From Selaginella moellendorffii (taxonomy: Eukaryota; Streptophyta; Lycopodiopsida; Selaginellales; Selaginellaceae), in NCBI RefSeq assembly GCF_000143415.4, contig NW_003314307.1, forward strand, positions 382,859 to 446,858: a stretch of DNA of 64,000 nt, in the 5' to 3' direction. The position numbers and the translations under genes were made by a program. Under the pieces are notes generated by a model. The model had not been told where the DNA came from. It saw nothing but the letters and a program-made list of their open reading frames with translations, and did not search any database. Of this stretch, positions 23,055 through 34,960 are shown piece after piece (within the stretch, counting starts at the first letter, position 1; every line of letters begins with the position of its first letter).

Positions 23055-23103
23055 CACGTGGCATGGACACGTGGCATGTGACACGTGGCATCTGTCACGT
23101 GGC
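23055..23103 (+). promoter_or_regulatory. Four ABRE-like G-boxes (CACGTGGC) in the left LTR
   Basis: CACGTGGC occurs at 23055, 23068, 23082 and 23096, as a tandem of about 13-14 bp units. The matching part of the right LTR (29195-29216) has only two. CACGTGGC is the core of abscisic-acid-responsive and other bZIP/bHLH binding sites in plants. Any function here is inferred. Confidence 0.6.
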
Positions 23104-23134
23104 ACAAAGAGGGTTTAGGTTCTGCTTTGTGGTG

Positions 23135-23163
23135 TTATCCTATGGTAAATCACCATAGGATAA
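23135..23163. repeat. Perfect 12-bp inverted repeat near LTR end
   Basis: TTATCCTATGGT and its exact complement flank a 5-nt spacer (AAATC). The same hairpin is preserved in the right LTR at 29248-29276, about 24 bp before each LTR terminus. Confidence 0.85.
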
Positions 23164-23189
23164 AGGGTCAAAACCATGTGCGCTACATT

Positions 23190-23200
23190 TGGTATCAGAG
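23190..23200 (+). other. Primer-binding site (initiator tRNA-Met)
   Basis: TGGTATCAGAG, complementary to the 3' end of plant initiator methionine tRNA, lies two bases inside the left LTR end. This is the usual place for minus-strand priming. Confidence 0.85.
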
Positions 23201-26200
23201 GATGAGTCTCAGCGAGTACTATTCAATGAGATTGGGCAACTAGTCTCGTTGCATACGCAGAGATGAAAATGATGATCCGAGTGGGTACACGTTTGGGTGC
23301 AAAGGCTTCGCAATTGTCCCTTAGGTATGGTTTTTGTTACTTTTTTGTACCATATTCTGTGAGCTTGAGCTTGGGCTCACAAGAGAGATTGAGTTGTTCC
23401 GTTTGCACGAGTTTGAGCTTGGACTCGTGAGTGAGGCATATTAGCAACTCAAGGTTACACTTTGAGTTGGCAGAATTAATGTTAGCCTATCTGTGGTTCC
23501 ATGAGTTGTTCTTTGTACCGTGGGTGAAAGCAAACCTCCCTAGGTTTGCTATGAGTGGCAAATAAGCTGGTCTATAGCTGTTTAGCACGGCACTGGTGGA
23601 ACCTTTCTAGGGATGGTTACAAGTGGATCAATCAAGACTGTAGGGATGAGTCAATTGATTCAAGTAATTGTTGCCGTGCTCTCTCATAAACTTTTCTTGG
23701 ATTGGACTGAAGGCAGTGTGAAAGCAAGTTTGAGGTTTAGTCAAGATAAGACCGAAAAGAGAGTTGTCAGGGACGAAGGATCAAACACGTAAATCATTTT
23801 TTCTTGGAGAGATGATTTGCAACGAGGTGTTAACTCATTGCTCATGTTCACAATATGCAATCGAGAGTCTCTACCTTGGTGCATCTTGGAGATGATGGTC
23901 TTACAAATGGTGAGTTGTGGGATGGATAGTGGTGAAACACTATACCATTTTGTCTAGACTTGGTATTGGAAGACTTGAGTTACAATGCTCAATTCTTTTC
24001 CCGGGAACCTTGCTATTGCTTCTTGAGTAGCTTGGTGTTGGATTAAGTTTTGAGTTTAGTCGGATAGCGAGTGGCATGAGCTTGTCTGTGTTGTGAACAC
24101 AAGTTAATGGTATTGGATGTTGTAAATCTCTATCAGTGGAGTGTGGCATTTATGTTGCATTTTGTCGAGTTAAGTTGGCACTTGATATTTCATGTAAACC
24201 TTTGAAGTAATGACATTGGCATTGCTCGTGGTGTTACTTAATTGATGATCAAGTCATTGTGATACTTATATCATATCCATGTGATAATGAGCAATGTGTT
24301 TACGAAGTTGCTTGGTTAACAATGATCAACCCCAAAAATGGTTGATGGTGAAGCTAGTCTACTTGCACGAAGTAGCATTGTAGTAGCTTTGACTAAATTC
24401 TCAATGGTGGTTCATTATGCTAAGCTTAAGTTGGTTCCTTGTTTCCTTGAGGGTTTGCCCATTATGGTGTTGGAAAAGGGTTGTAGCATTCATTTGCTAT
24501 AGCCTATCAATTGATCCGTTAGCACTGGGAGTAAATTATTAGATGGAGAAAATGTGTAGTTGAGGCATTGACATCGCTAGCACTTGTGTTAGTGGAAGTG
24601 GCATTGTTGATTCAAGTGATGAGGATTTTCCTTAGAGCTTGATTTTCATGTCATTTTTCTTGTTAGTGTTTTAGCTTCACATTAGATCTTGAAGGTGGTT
24701 GAAGAAAAGTGTTAAGTGCAATATGGATATCCGAAGATGTGATCTTCGTGATCAAGCCTTGAATGTTCACTTTGCATTTTGCGGATGTCGGAGTTGGATA
24801 TCGGAAGTATGGGCAAAAAGATGTTCGAGGCTTAAGCATACTATGGGTCATGAGAATTTGTGTTAAGGTGAACCTTTGTGAAGTTGTTAGTAGGAGGAAG
24901 TTGGTTGAGTCTTGGAAGTTTGTATTCCTAGACCGAAAGTCATTCTTTCTCTAGGATTGGAAAATTTTCCACAAATTTTCTTAGACTTTTCCAATGGCTG
25001 ATCTGTTGATCACTTTGCCCGAAAACCATTCCGTTTTCGTAAGCCAGTACAAACTAGTGAAGAGGTTGAGTTAACTTTGGTTAGCTTAAACCTTAGTAAG
25101 TAGTTTGTATGATGCAACCCGAAAGAGATGCTAACTTTTGAGGCTAAGGCAATTGAGTTGAATAGAGTCTAGAGTTGAAGTAGAAAAGTGGCCGTTGCAC
25201 TTTTCTAAAAAGGGTGACCCTTGTACCTTTCTTCTGTAGTGTTATGCTTGGTGGCAGGTTGCACTTTGCATTTCATTAGACTTTATGAAAGTAATGAGCT
25301 CTCACTAATCTTGACTTGGTCTTGGTGGCCCTGCACCTTAGCTAAGGATGGTGATGTCCAACTTAGTTGTTTGCGGTTGAGATGTTAGTACCTGTACTAT
25401 AGCTTTGTCTATAAGGAGGTTGTGTACTGATATGAGTCCATTTCATGGTCTTCACTTGAGTTTCGACTTAGTGTTGGTCATGTATAGCTAGCCTTTTCAA
25501 GGCATGCTCAGAGCTATTAGCTAAACATGTTGGTGAGCTTATTATAGTTGAGTTGGATTCAAGTGGTCATTTAGTTTGTACTTGTCTATGAACCTTTATC
25601 TCGTGCTTGGGGTATTATGTTTATATTGGACAAGTATATAACTTGATGGCATGAGTTTAGTATTTGGGTCTTATGAAGGCAAGTTGAAAGAGTGATTGTT
25701 AATTGCTTTGCGACTAGTGATTACTTGTAGACTTTGTCAAAGACCATTGACACTTGCTTCACTCGATGATGATTTAGTAGTGATGGGTTTGCCTTATAGG
25801 ATGGTGTTGCAGAGGATCGTGTCGTTAGACTTACATGGGTTTTCCATGTTGGTATGTCGACTCTACCTCTGGTGATATTATTTGGTTGCATTTAGTTCGT
25901 GGTGTTAGATTTCATTAAGTCTTGGATGTGGTGAGAATCACTCCTTGATGATGTGTTATCTGTAACTGAGTATTGTTGGAGGATTAGTCTCAGATACTAA
26001 ATATAGTATCTTTGACTTTGGTTAGCTTGGTTGCAAGAGAGTTTTGAGTGGTGATTCACTCGTGCTTTCTTTTAGCTTTGTTATGGTGTTGATGACATTG
26101 AAGTGATGCCTTGTCGTTAACAATATTGATGTTGAGATTCAAGTGAAATGAGATATCTCTCTCTCGGATTGATATTGCATTTCATTAGTCTTGATAAAGA

Positions 26201-28163
26201 TAGTATTGATGATTTGGCTATAGCTTTGTGTTATTAGCATTCCTGCATTGCTAGTTAGCAACTATATTGACGTTCAATGAACTGAGTGGTAAGTTTGAGT
26301 TAATTGTGTTCTAAACGAGATTATTTAGTAAAGGTTGAACTTTGAGCTTTTCCTTGAAAAGTGATTTAGTCATGGACTATACTAGCTTTACAAAAAGATG
26401 AGTTAATGATCAATATTGGAATGTTTGAATCCTTGTTGGATTTAAGTTATGATATATTGATCATTGATGATTCTTCTTGTGCTTGTTATGAAGTGAGTTA
26501 CGTCTTGCTATAGATGGATTCATGGAGAATCGTTTGATGATCACTTGTTGAGCAGAGCTTCATTATGCTTGGTTTTTGGATTGATGCAAATCTGCTCTTC
26601 ATTAGCATTGCATTCTAAAGTTTAGCTTATGGATGTGTTGAGGAGGATATTATGGATTATACCATGATTTTCTTCTTAGCATTGAAGTTAGTTCATGCGA
26701 GACTCGTGATCATTGCTAGGCATGACTTGGCTATAGACTTCTTTGAGCTTTTGGTTCTTTGAATTTATGCTCATTGTTCCATTTGTTAGAAGTTGTTAGG
26801 GAAGGCATTTTAGCTCATTAGCTTCAATGTTGAAGTTAATATTTGCATATGGCAATCATTGGTGATGATTGACTATCATCTAGGATAGTTGATTATCCTT
26901 ATCAAAAAGTTTTGCTTGATTGTTGTTGATATAGAATGATTCACTATTCTTCAGGGTAGTGGATTCCTTCTTTAATGATGATTATGCATATCTCTTTTTG
27001 ATGGGATGATTGTTAATCTTTCATGATGGTTCATTATTCTCTTTGATGGCTTTTGACTTTTTGCAATACCACATGTTCTTTGTGGTTTGCTCTGGATTGG
27101 TCTCTTGGGTTTGAGACATCGATAGGATGTTGCTAACACTTGCTAGAGCAACTCTGGTTCCTTGGTATTGTTGACCAAGGTCTATTCAGATTGGCTAGTG
27201 TGATAGTTGGCATGAACGAGTGTTTGTTAGCCATGGAACATTCATTCTATTCTGTTGATTATTGCTTGAGTTCACTTTGATAGATTCGGATGTTATTTCC
27301 TTCGGGTGATACATTTGCGAGCATTTTACTTACCAGTCGATGATCCTTTATGTGCTATGTGTTATCTTTAGTAAGTTATTTGGCATATTATCTGCCATCT
27401 TCGGTAGTTAGATTTCATCATTGAGTTTCCTTGATGATATACTAGCTATTGAATTTTGTTGGATGGTGCATTCTGTGTTTACCAATTTTGATGATCTTGG
27501 TGGTTCCTATCTACTATAATACTGGTTTATCGAATGATAACTTACTTGGAATACTTTTGTGTTCTACTCTAAGATTTCATCATTGGTAATTAAGTCTCTA
27601 AGATATCATTGTCTCTGACTTTGATATTGTCCATCTATTGATCTTTGAGTTTGGGCCAGTATAGGCAGACTGGCTTCGGCACTTCGTGTGCATGGTGAAA
27701 TCTCTAGTCATGGGGTAGCTACTGTCGACTGGTCACATAACCCGCCTCTCTGTTGATGTTCTTTATTCCATTAAAAAGGGCATGACCGTGTAAACAACTC
27801 TAATTGCCTGTTTACAGTAGTCTATCTAAACCTTACCGACAGGTTTGGTTTTTTTGCTCAGGAGGGTTGGGGCCTTTGGCTTCTCTCTCTATGTCCCTGC
27901 GGGCAGGGGCGTATCACACTTTTGTAAGTTGGGTGACTCCCAGAGCAGCAAGGGTGGCTAACTCCGTTGGTCATTTCCTTGTCGGCGACGGCCGGAAGGT
28001 GTCTGAGCTGGTAGCGCATCCGTGTTAGACAAAGAGGTTACCCCTAACTCATTTAAGTTGGTGCATTTTTCACATAGTGTGAGTACCGTGAACTTTTTTT
28101 GGAGTTGTTTCCTTGGTGGTATTCTAGACTCGAGTATGCATCAACGAGGACGTCGATCTTCCC
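23201..28163 (+). other. Interior of the LTR element, G/T-rich, non-coding
   Basis: About 5 kb, rich in G and T on the plus strand, with frequent stops in all frames. No protease, reverse transcriptase or integrase motif can be read. Large parts are repeated in decayed form at 30980-33660. Confidence 0.7.
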
Positions 28164-28174
28164 TAGGGGGAGAG
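28164..28174 (+). other. Polypurine tract
   Basis: TAGGGGGAGAG abuts the right LTR, the expected plus-strand primer position. Confidence 0.75.
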
Positions 28175-29300
28175 TGTCGCGAATGTGACTTCAGGTATCA
28201 AAAGTTACCTTTCGACCAATCCTTACGGACACTCTTACCTTACTGCCACGATGGCAGAAGGTCGGTATTGTTGGTCCCTTTTATGGTCTCCACTCAAGCT
28301 AGTTGAGAAACTGGTCATCACATGTGCACTTGATTAGATGAGCATAAGGACGGAATTCCTACGTGCTATTTTTCAAGCATACTTGACCTGGTTAGAGAAA
28401 CTCATTTGTTGACTTGCACTTGTTAGTGTTGGGAACCCCCACGATATTGAGATTGGTCCCTCAATATCGCTAGATGATACCTTACCATGTCTGCCAAACA
28501 CCCTCGCTATCATGCCCTTTGTGTTGGTCTCATTTCGGTCCCAAATACTATTTATGGAAAGTGTCCAGATTTGTTCATTTGGCATATCTACGGAATGTAG
28601 AGATCATCCTAAACACAATGGTGTTTATCCCATGTCCAAATTCGCAATCTAGGGATATTCCATATTTAGTAAGTTTCGAGCTTGTCCCAGAGACTTAACT
28701 CCTGATACTAAGGGAGGCTTGGGGTGAAAGCCCAAAGCGTGTGTTCCTCGAGGGGGGGGGGGGGGGGGGCCTTTGGGGGGTTCCAAATGTATAGTAGGGA
28801 TAGTGGGTAGGTCGGGCATGGCCGACCAACCTAAGGCATAGTATAGTTTTTGCTTGCATGCCTATCCTTGTTTTGCGTCCGGCTTGGGTCTAAGCCCAAG
28901 TTCCATTCCATGCTAGTTGGTGGAGTACCCATATCCTCATATTAGGCCACTGGTATGCCGAAATAGCGCCAGACTCCGTTTGGCTCTGTTTTGCATGCTG
29001 GTCCTAGCATTGGGATGTTGGTTACTCTGGGACTGTTCCAAGTCGCTCCGGGCTCCTATCCCTTCACTCCTTGGGCTGTATGCTCGGGAGTTGCTCCGTA
29101 GTTCGGTTCCATCATTCATTGGCTCCATGCTTGGGAGTTTGGTACGATTCCTTCGTTCAGTGGCCTAAGGCCCTGAACCTCGGGTTCCTATAGACACGTG
29201 GCATCTGTCACGTGGCACAAAGAGGGTTTAGGTTCCGCTTCATGGTGTTATCCTATGGTAAATCACCATAGGATAAAGGGTCAAAACCACGTGCGCTACA
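28175..29300 (+). repeat. Right (3') LTR
   Basis: Same ends as the left LTR. It has a run of about 18 G at 28752-28769, two ABRE-like boxes instead of four, and scattered substitutions that are nearly all transitions. Confidence 0.92.
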
Positions 29301-29305
29301 ACATG
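29301..29305. repeat. Target site duplication (right), ACATG
   Basis: Second copy of the 5-bp target duplication, identical to 22077-22081. Confidence 0.85.
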
Positions 29306-30979
29306 GTTGAGGCATTTTAACGGTAGAAGGTAAAAGAAGTACTTATAAGGTTTATGTTGGGTTTGGTATTTCAAAATGTTATCCCAAAGTTTTGGACTAT
29401 AGAAAGATAAAAGAGTGGTCTTTTTGCTTGGTGATTGTAGTGGGATGAGATTTAGATATATTATCACTGTTATGGATCTTTAGAACTTTGGGAGATAAAT
29501 AAGGATAAAATAATCATTAAGGGCTCTCTCATTAAGTAATTACCTTTTTTTCAATTGGTTTAAGGGGAAAACAATAAGGTGCATTACAATGACGAAAGAT
29601 ATGTTTACATGGTAAAGAAGTCCTAGAGATTAATGGGATTTAGTAGTTGGGCTTTTGGGCCTTAAACTAATAGTGGTGTTGGCGAACACTACCATGAATA
29701 AAGAAAGCTTTAATAAGGATCAAAAGAGGGATATTAAAGGATGGTGTTTCTCATATCTTAAAGCATTTTAAAAATGTTAAATTGTGGTTATAGAATGACC
29801 ACTTATGAATAGATGGCTTAATCTTGAAAAGATAGGACTATGTTGTATAAGACAAGGGTGAATGGATAGCCTTAGCATAAAGGCAATAATGATACCTTTG
29901 AGTGTTGAAAGTGAGACTAGGTGAACTGGAGGAGTATAGGCTAAAGTCTTTTGTAGTCCATCTATGCATTCAACAACAACACACCATCGGCCAATTAGCC
30001 TAGTGAGATGAGATAGCCACAGCATTAGCAACATTACAAGGTCAAGGCTAATTGTGCCTTCACTCACAAAACCATGAGTCAGTCAAGTGAGCTAGCAGTT
30101 TGAAGCTTTATGGAAGAGTTTGCTCAACACATCAAAGGAACAGACAAGTAGCTAGTCGACAAGCCAATGAAACTAGTAGAAGATGAAGAAACAACAAAAT
30201 ATTATATGTAGATCTTGAGTTACTTCAAAACAATCAGTAAGAAAGTGGGTGGAGTCATGGGCCAATAAAATCATCAATGCTATATAATCCAAGAATTCAA
30301 AAGTGCAATCCTAGCTTTCACATCCACCGATGTAGAATGCATCAACCACCAAGACTAGCATATTGTAATGCTTAACTAGGAAAATTATATTATACATCAA
30401 GAACTTGACAATCTACATTGAAGCGTTGAGCTTTTCACTATGAAGACTAAGCTTAGCAACCTAGAGTAGGATTTGGAAAATCCGACTGCCTGAGGATAGG
30501 CAGTAGTTTTGTGGTGGAGTGATGAAAAGGTAAATGTTTTATCTTGTGTATCATCCCAGATAGAACAAAAGAAGAAAGCTTAAGCAAAATGAAGTTATGT
30601 CTAAGCTTAGACATCCAAAAAAGAAAAACCTAACCTAGGCAATATTTGTCATAGACAAGTGAGAAGCAATTAGAAATGGTTATAAAATCATGTAATATAT
30701 AAATAACACTTAAACGTGTTGGAAAACAACTCTCACTCACTGTTGTATGCATTTGCATTGAATTAACTATCTTTTCTTTTGCCTATAATTGTTTGTGCAA
30801 AATAGAGTTGAAAAAGTGATATATACTTATCATTACTCATGCATTTGGGGTTCAAGTCTAAATTTTATTTTATTCTCTTCCCAATCTTCTTCTCTTCTTT
30901 TTCTTTCCTACGTTTTTAGCTTTGTTTGTCACTGTTTTATAGGTAGAGGTAAGAATGTGAGTAAAGACAAGAAAAGCTT
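29306..30979. other. Geneless AT-rich stretch
   Basis: There is no recognisable gene. It separates the intact LTR element from the decayed interior copy and shows only short frames without motifs. Confidence 0.5.
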
Positions 30980-33660
30980 TAATGAGTTTATGCTTGGGCT
31001 TATGAGTGAGGCATATTAGCAACTCAAGATTACACTTTGAGTTGGCAAGATTAATGTTAGTCTATTAGCGATTATCATGAGTGGTTCCATATACCATAAG
31101 TAAAAAATAAACCTCTTCTAGGTTTGCTATGGATGGTGAATAAATAAATTAGTGGATCCTCTTAGGCATGATTATAAGTGGATCAATCAAGATTGTAGGG
31201 ATTAACCTATTAAATCAAGTAGTCATTGCCACACTTTTTCATAAATTTTTCTTAGATTGAATTGAAGGCAGTGCAAAAGCAAATTTAAGGTTTGGTCAAA
31301 GTAGAGTTTAAAAAGAGAGTTGTTAGAGATGAAGGATCAAACATATAAATCATTTTCTCTTTTTAGAGAGATGATTTGTAATAAAGTGTGAACTCATTGC
31401 TCATATTTATATTATGCAATCAAGAGTCCCTACCTTAATATATATTAATCATGATGGTCTTAGAAGTGGTGAGTCATGGGATGGATACTAGTGGAGCATT
31501 AAACTATTTTGTTTAGGCTTGCTATTGAAAACTTGGGTTATAATGCTTAATTCTTTTTTGGGGAACCTTGCTATTGCTTTTTGAGTAGCTCAATGTTAAA
31601 TTAGTTTTGAGTTTGGTCACAGAGAGTATAACATGAGCTTGCTTATGTTGTGAATAAAGTTGGTAGTGTTTGGTGTTGTAAATCTGTATTATTAGGGTAT
31701 AACATTTATGTTGTATTTTGTTAAATAAAGTTGGCATTTGATACTCACATAAACTTTTGAAGTAATAATATAGGCTTGCTCATAATGTTACTTGATTGAT
31801 GATCAAAATATTGAGATTTTTATATCATATTCATGAGATAATGAGCAATATGTTTACGAAATTGATAGTAAACTATTAGGGCTAAGGCAATTGAGTTGGA
31901 TAGAGTTTAAAACTTCTTCAAAACATACTTAGAGTTGTTGGCTAGATGTATTAACTAGCTTATTATTGTACGATTGGATTCGAGTGGTTATTTAGTTTGT
32001 GCTTGTCCATATTCCATATTTTGTACATGAGGTATTATGTTCATGTTGGAAAAGTATATGAGTTAATAGCATGAATTTAGTGTTTTGGTCTTGTGAAAGG
32101 TAAATTGAAAAGTGATTGTTGGTTGCTTTGTGACTAATGATTTCTTGTAGACTTTATCAAAGACTTTTGATTTTTTTTTTGCTCGATAAAGATTTATTAA
32201 TGTTGAGCTTACTTTACTAGATGGTGTTACAGAGGATTGTGTCATTAAACTTCTATGGTTTTTCTATGTTAGCATATTGATTCCATCTCTGTTGATATCA
32301 TTTAGTTGCATTTAGTCTATGGTGATAGATTTCATTAAGTTTTAGATGTGGTGAATCACTTTTTGATGATATGTTATCTTTAACTAAGTTTTGTTGAAAG
32401 TTTAGTCTCGGATACTAAGTAAGATATATTCAACTTTGGTTAGCTTGGTTACTAAAAAATTTTGAGTGGTGATTCACTCTATTTTGGTGTTAATTATAAT
32501 GAAATGATGCCTTGTTGTTAATATTGTTCATGTTGAGACTTAAGTGAAATGAGATGTCTCTTTATAAAATTGATATTAAGTTTTATTAGTCTTGATGCAG
32601 ATAGTGTTAATAATTTAGCTGTAATTTTATATTATTGGCATTTGTGCATTTGCTAGTTAGCAACTTTGATAGTATTCAAATGAGTTGAGTAACAAGTTGA
32701 GTTAGTTGTGTTCTAGATGAAATTTTTTAGTAGTGATTGAGCTTTGAGGTTTTCCTTGAAAAGTGATTTAATTGTGAATTATGCTAACTTTATGAGAGGA
32801 AAAGTTAGTGATTGATATTAAAGATGTTAGTTTTTTATTGGATTTGAGTTAGGATATATTAATTATTAATGATTCTTTTTACACTTGTTATAAAGTGAGT
32901 TATGTCTTGGTATAAATGGATTCATAGAGAATTAGTTTGGTGGTCACTTGTTGAGTATAGCTTTTTTGTGCTTGGCTTTTGGATTGATATAGAAATGCTT
33001 TTCACTAACTTTGCATTATAAAATTTAGCTTTTAGATATGTTAAAAAGGATATTGTGGCTTTTACTATAATTTTTTCTTTAGAATTGACATTAATACAAA
33101 ACTTTTGATCATTATTAAGTGAAATTTAGTTATAAACTTCTTCGAGCTATTGGTTTCTTGAATTTTCATGCTCATTATTTCATTTGTTAAGAGTTGTTAA
33201 GGAAGGCATTCTGGCTTATTAGCTTCCACATCTAGCAATTATTGATGATGAATAATTATCATCTTGGGATAGTTGATTATTCTTGCTTTGAATTTATTTA
33301 TTTTATTGTTGTTGGTAGTGAATGACCTGTTGTTCTTCAGAATGGTAAATTCTTTCTTCAACAATGATTATATATCTCTTTATTGATTGAATAATTGATA
33401 GTTTTTCATGATAGTTAGTTGTTTTTTTTTATAGCTTTTGGCTTTCCGTAATATCACATGTTCTTTATGGTTTATTTTAGATTGGTTTATTAGGTTTAAA
33501 ACATCGATAGGATGCTTGCTTACTAATGCTTACCTAAGCAATTTAAATTCTTTCATATTATTGACAGGATTTATTCAAATTGGTTAGTGTGATACTTGGT
33601 ATTAATGTTGTGTTTGTTTACTTTGTAACATTTATTCTATTCTGCTAATTTATTTCTGCT
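30980..33660 (+). mobile_element. Decayed second copy of the LTR-element interior
   Basis: Collinear similarity to about 23410-27270 runs through the whole stretch, for example GTGAGTGAGGCATATTAGC at the start, GATGATCAA plus the ATGAGCAAT region in the middle, and ACATCGATAGGATG near the end. Differences are mainly C-to-T and G-to-A. Blocks corresponding to about 24320-25130 and 25200-25490 are missing. No LTRs, primer site or target duplication are visible, so it is an old truncated insertion in the same orientation. Confidence 0.85.
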
Positions 33661-34440
33661 AATACTTTTATATGTACATACATTTATTCTATATGTATGT
33701 ATATATATATGCTTGAAAGCTTTTGCCTTGGGACTGAATTTGGTCTACCCCTTCTTATAGGGGTTTAAACCCTAATCAATATATTTATTCCTATACTTTG
33801 AGCACTTATACTAATATTTATATATAATTATAAGAAGTAAGATACTTCTAAAGCATAAGAAGAATTATCAATAAGGAATTATTCATCTAAACCTTAAGGT
33901 TTTCTTTCTAATACTCTAGTATTTACTTAGTTATTTTAATGAATATATATAGTAGAGTATAAGTCTGAATGAAATTTGTGCTTTATGCTAGAACTTTTTT
34001 TTTTGAGGGGGTAAGAGAATATATAAAAAGAATTGACTGAGTTCAATCTTCTTTTTTATGAAAGGGACCAACCTTTTATATACAATAGCAGACAAAGAGG
34101 TTGTGAGTTTAAGTTAATGTAAATGTTGAAGGCTGACTAGAGATAAAATATGTCATTTACTTATTTCAGTTGAAAGTTATGGTAAGTTCAAGTATTTAAC
34201 AACTACACAGAAGGTTGTAACTAATTCATCACAACTCCATAATTGGCTAATGTTTTTTCCAACTATGCATAAGTTATTGGTGCCATAGGAGTTTCAAGAA
34301 CATGAAGTATTAGGTGCCATGGGAATTTCAAGTTTTTGCAGTGGTGTGCAATAAAGTAAAAGCTCTAAATGGTCCACTAATCATTAAGCTTTGTCCATCT
34401 TCTGGAAGGGAGAATGGTCTCATGTCTACGTATGTCAAAA
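33661..34440. other. AT-rich geneless stretch
   Basis: Low-complexity AT-rich sequence with short TA repeats (for example around 33680-33710). Nothing is supported as a gene. Confidence 0.5.
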
Positions 34441-34960
34441 ATCTATAATAATAAGAACAAAGAACCCAGACCCCCGCAGCCGTCCGATCCCAGGCCCAGG
34501 GCAGCCTCAGAAGCCATGGTCCTCGGAAAGGGGAGGCCACCCCAGGCCCGGGCCAGGTTCGGTGGCCATGGTTAGCGGGAATATCAGCTCAATGTTGTGG
34601 CAGCCAATGGGCGGGATGCACGTGTGGCCGGGAAAGGAAGAGGGCGTGGTGACAGGTGTTATGCCATGCACTCCTAGGGCTCCATGGCTGCTCTGCTGGG
34701 ACACAGTTGTGTGGGCGTTTCCATGAGAGTCTGTGCATGGTAAGTAACAGAGGCGAGTAGAATGGTAGTTGAATCCAGGCTCCTCTTGGGATCAACTCAG
34801 GACTGTGAGAGGCAAATTGGCTCATCTCCAACTCAGCAAAGCTTTGATCCCTGTTCGCCACTACCTCACGAGCTCTTTGGCCTACAGGAAAGCAATTATC
34901 AAGGACACTCCCTCTTCATCCCCAGATTCTCTCGAGGAATCCCTTGCTGCTGGGCCTGGT
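34441..34960. other. GC-rich segment of unknown nature
   Basis: From about 34470 to 34720 the base composition jumps to GC-rich within AT-rich surroundings. Frames of 65 to 111 codons exist on both strands but none matches a family I know. A minus-strand reading at about 34770-34890 (QRAREVVANRDQSFAELEMSQFA) looks protein-like. It may be a captured or decayed gene fragment. Confidence 0.35.

Larger units (their letters stand above)
22082..23187 (+). repeat. Left (5') LTR
   Basis: Begins TGTCGCG and ends CGCTACA. It pairs with 28175-29300 along its full length and carries four copies of an ABRE-like G-box near its end, a G-rich tract at about 22659-22676 and an inverted repeat close to the 3' boundary. 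Confidence 0.92.
22082..29300 (+). mobile_element. LTR retrotransposon, full structure, no coding capacity
   Basis: A 7.2-kb element bounded by two LTRs of 1106 and 1126 bp that begin TGTCGCGAATG and end GTGCGCTACA, with a 5-bp target duplication. A primer-binding site complementary to initiator tRNA-Met starts two bases after the left LTR and a purine tract precedes the right LTR, so the plus strand is the sense strand. The 5-kb interior has no frame above about 95 codons. It is therefore either a large non-autonomous element or an autonomous one whose gag-pol has decayed. A short stretch near its 3' end (about 28106-28170) reads like the C-terminal region of gypsy-type polyproteins (ILDSSMHQRGRR), which hints at Ty3/gypsy origin, but weakly. 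Confidence 0.9.

Noticed and set aside
30980-33660. Possibility of a CRISPR-like or satellite array in the repetitive AT-rich DNA
   Set aside because: Similarity is to a single distant block (23410-27270) with no short periodicity, so it is a retroelement relic.
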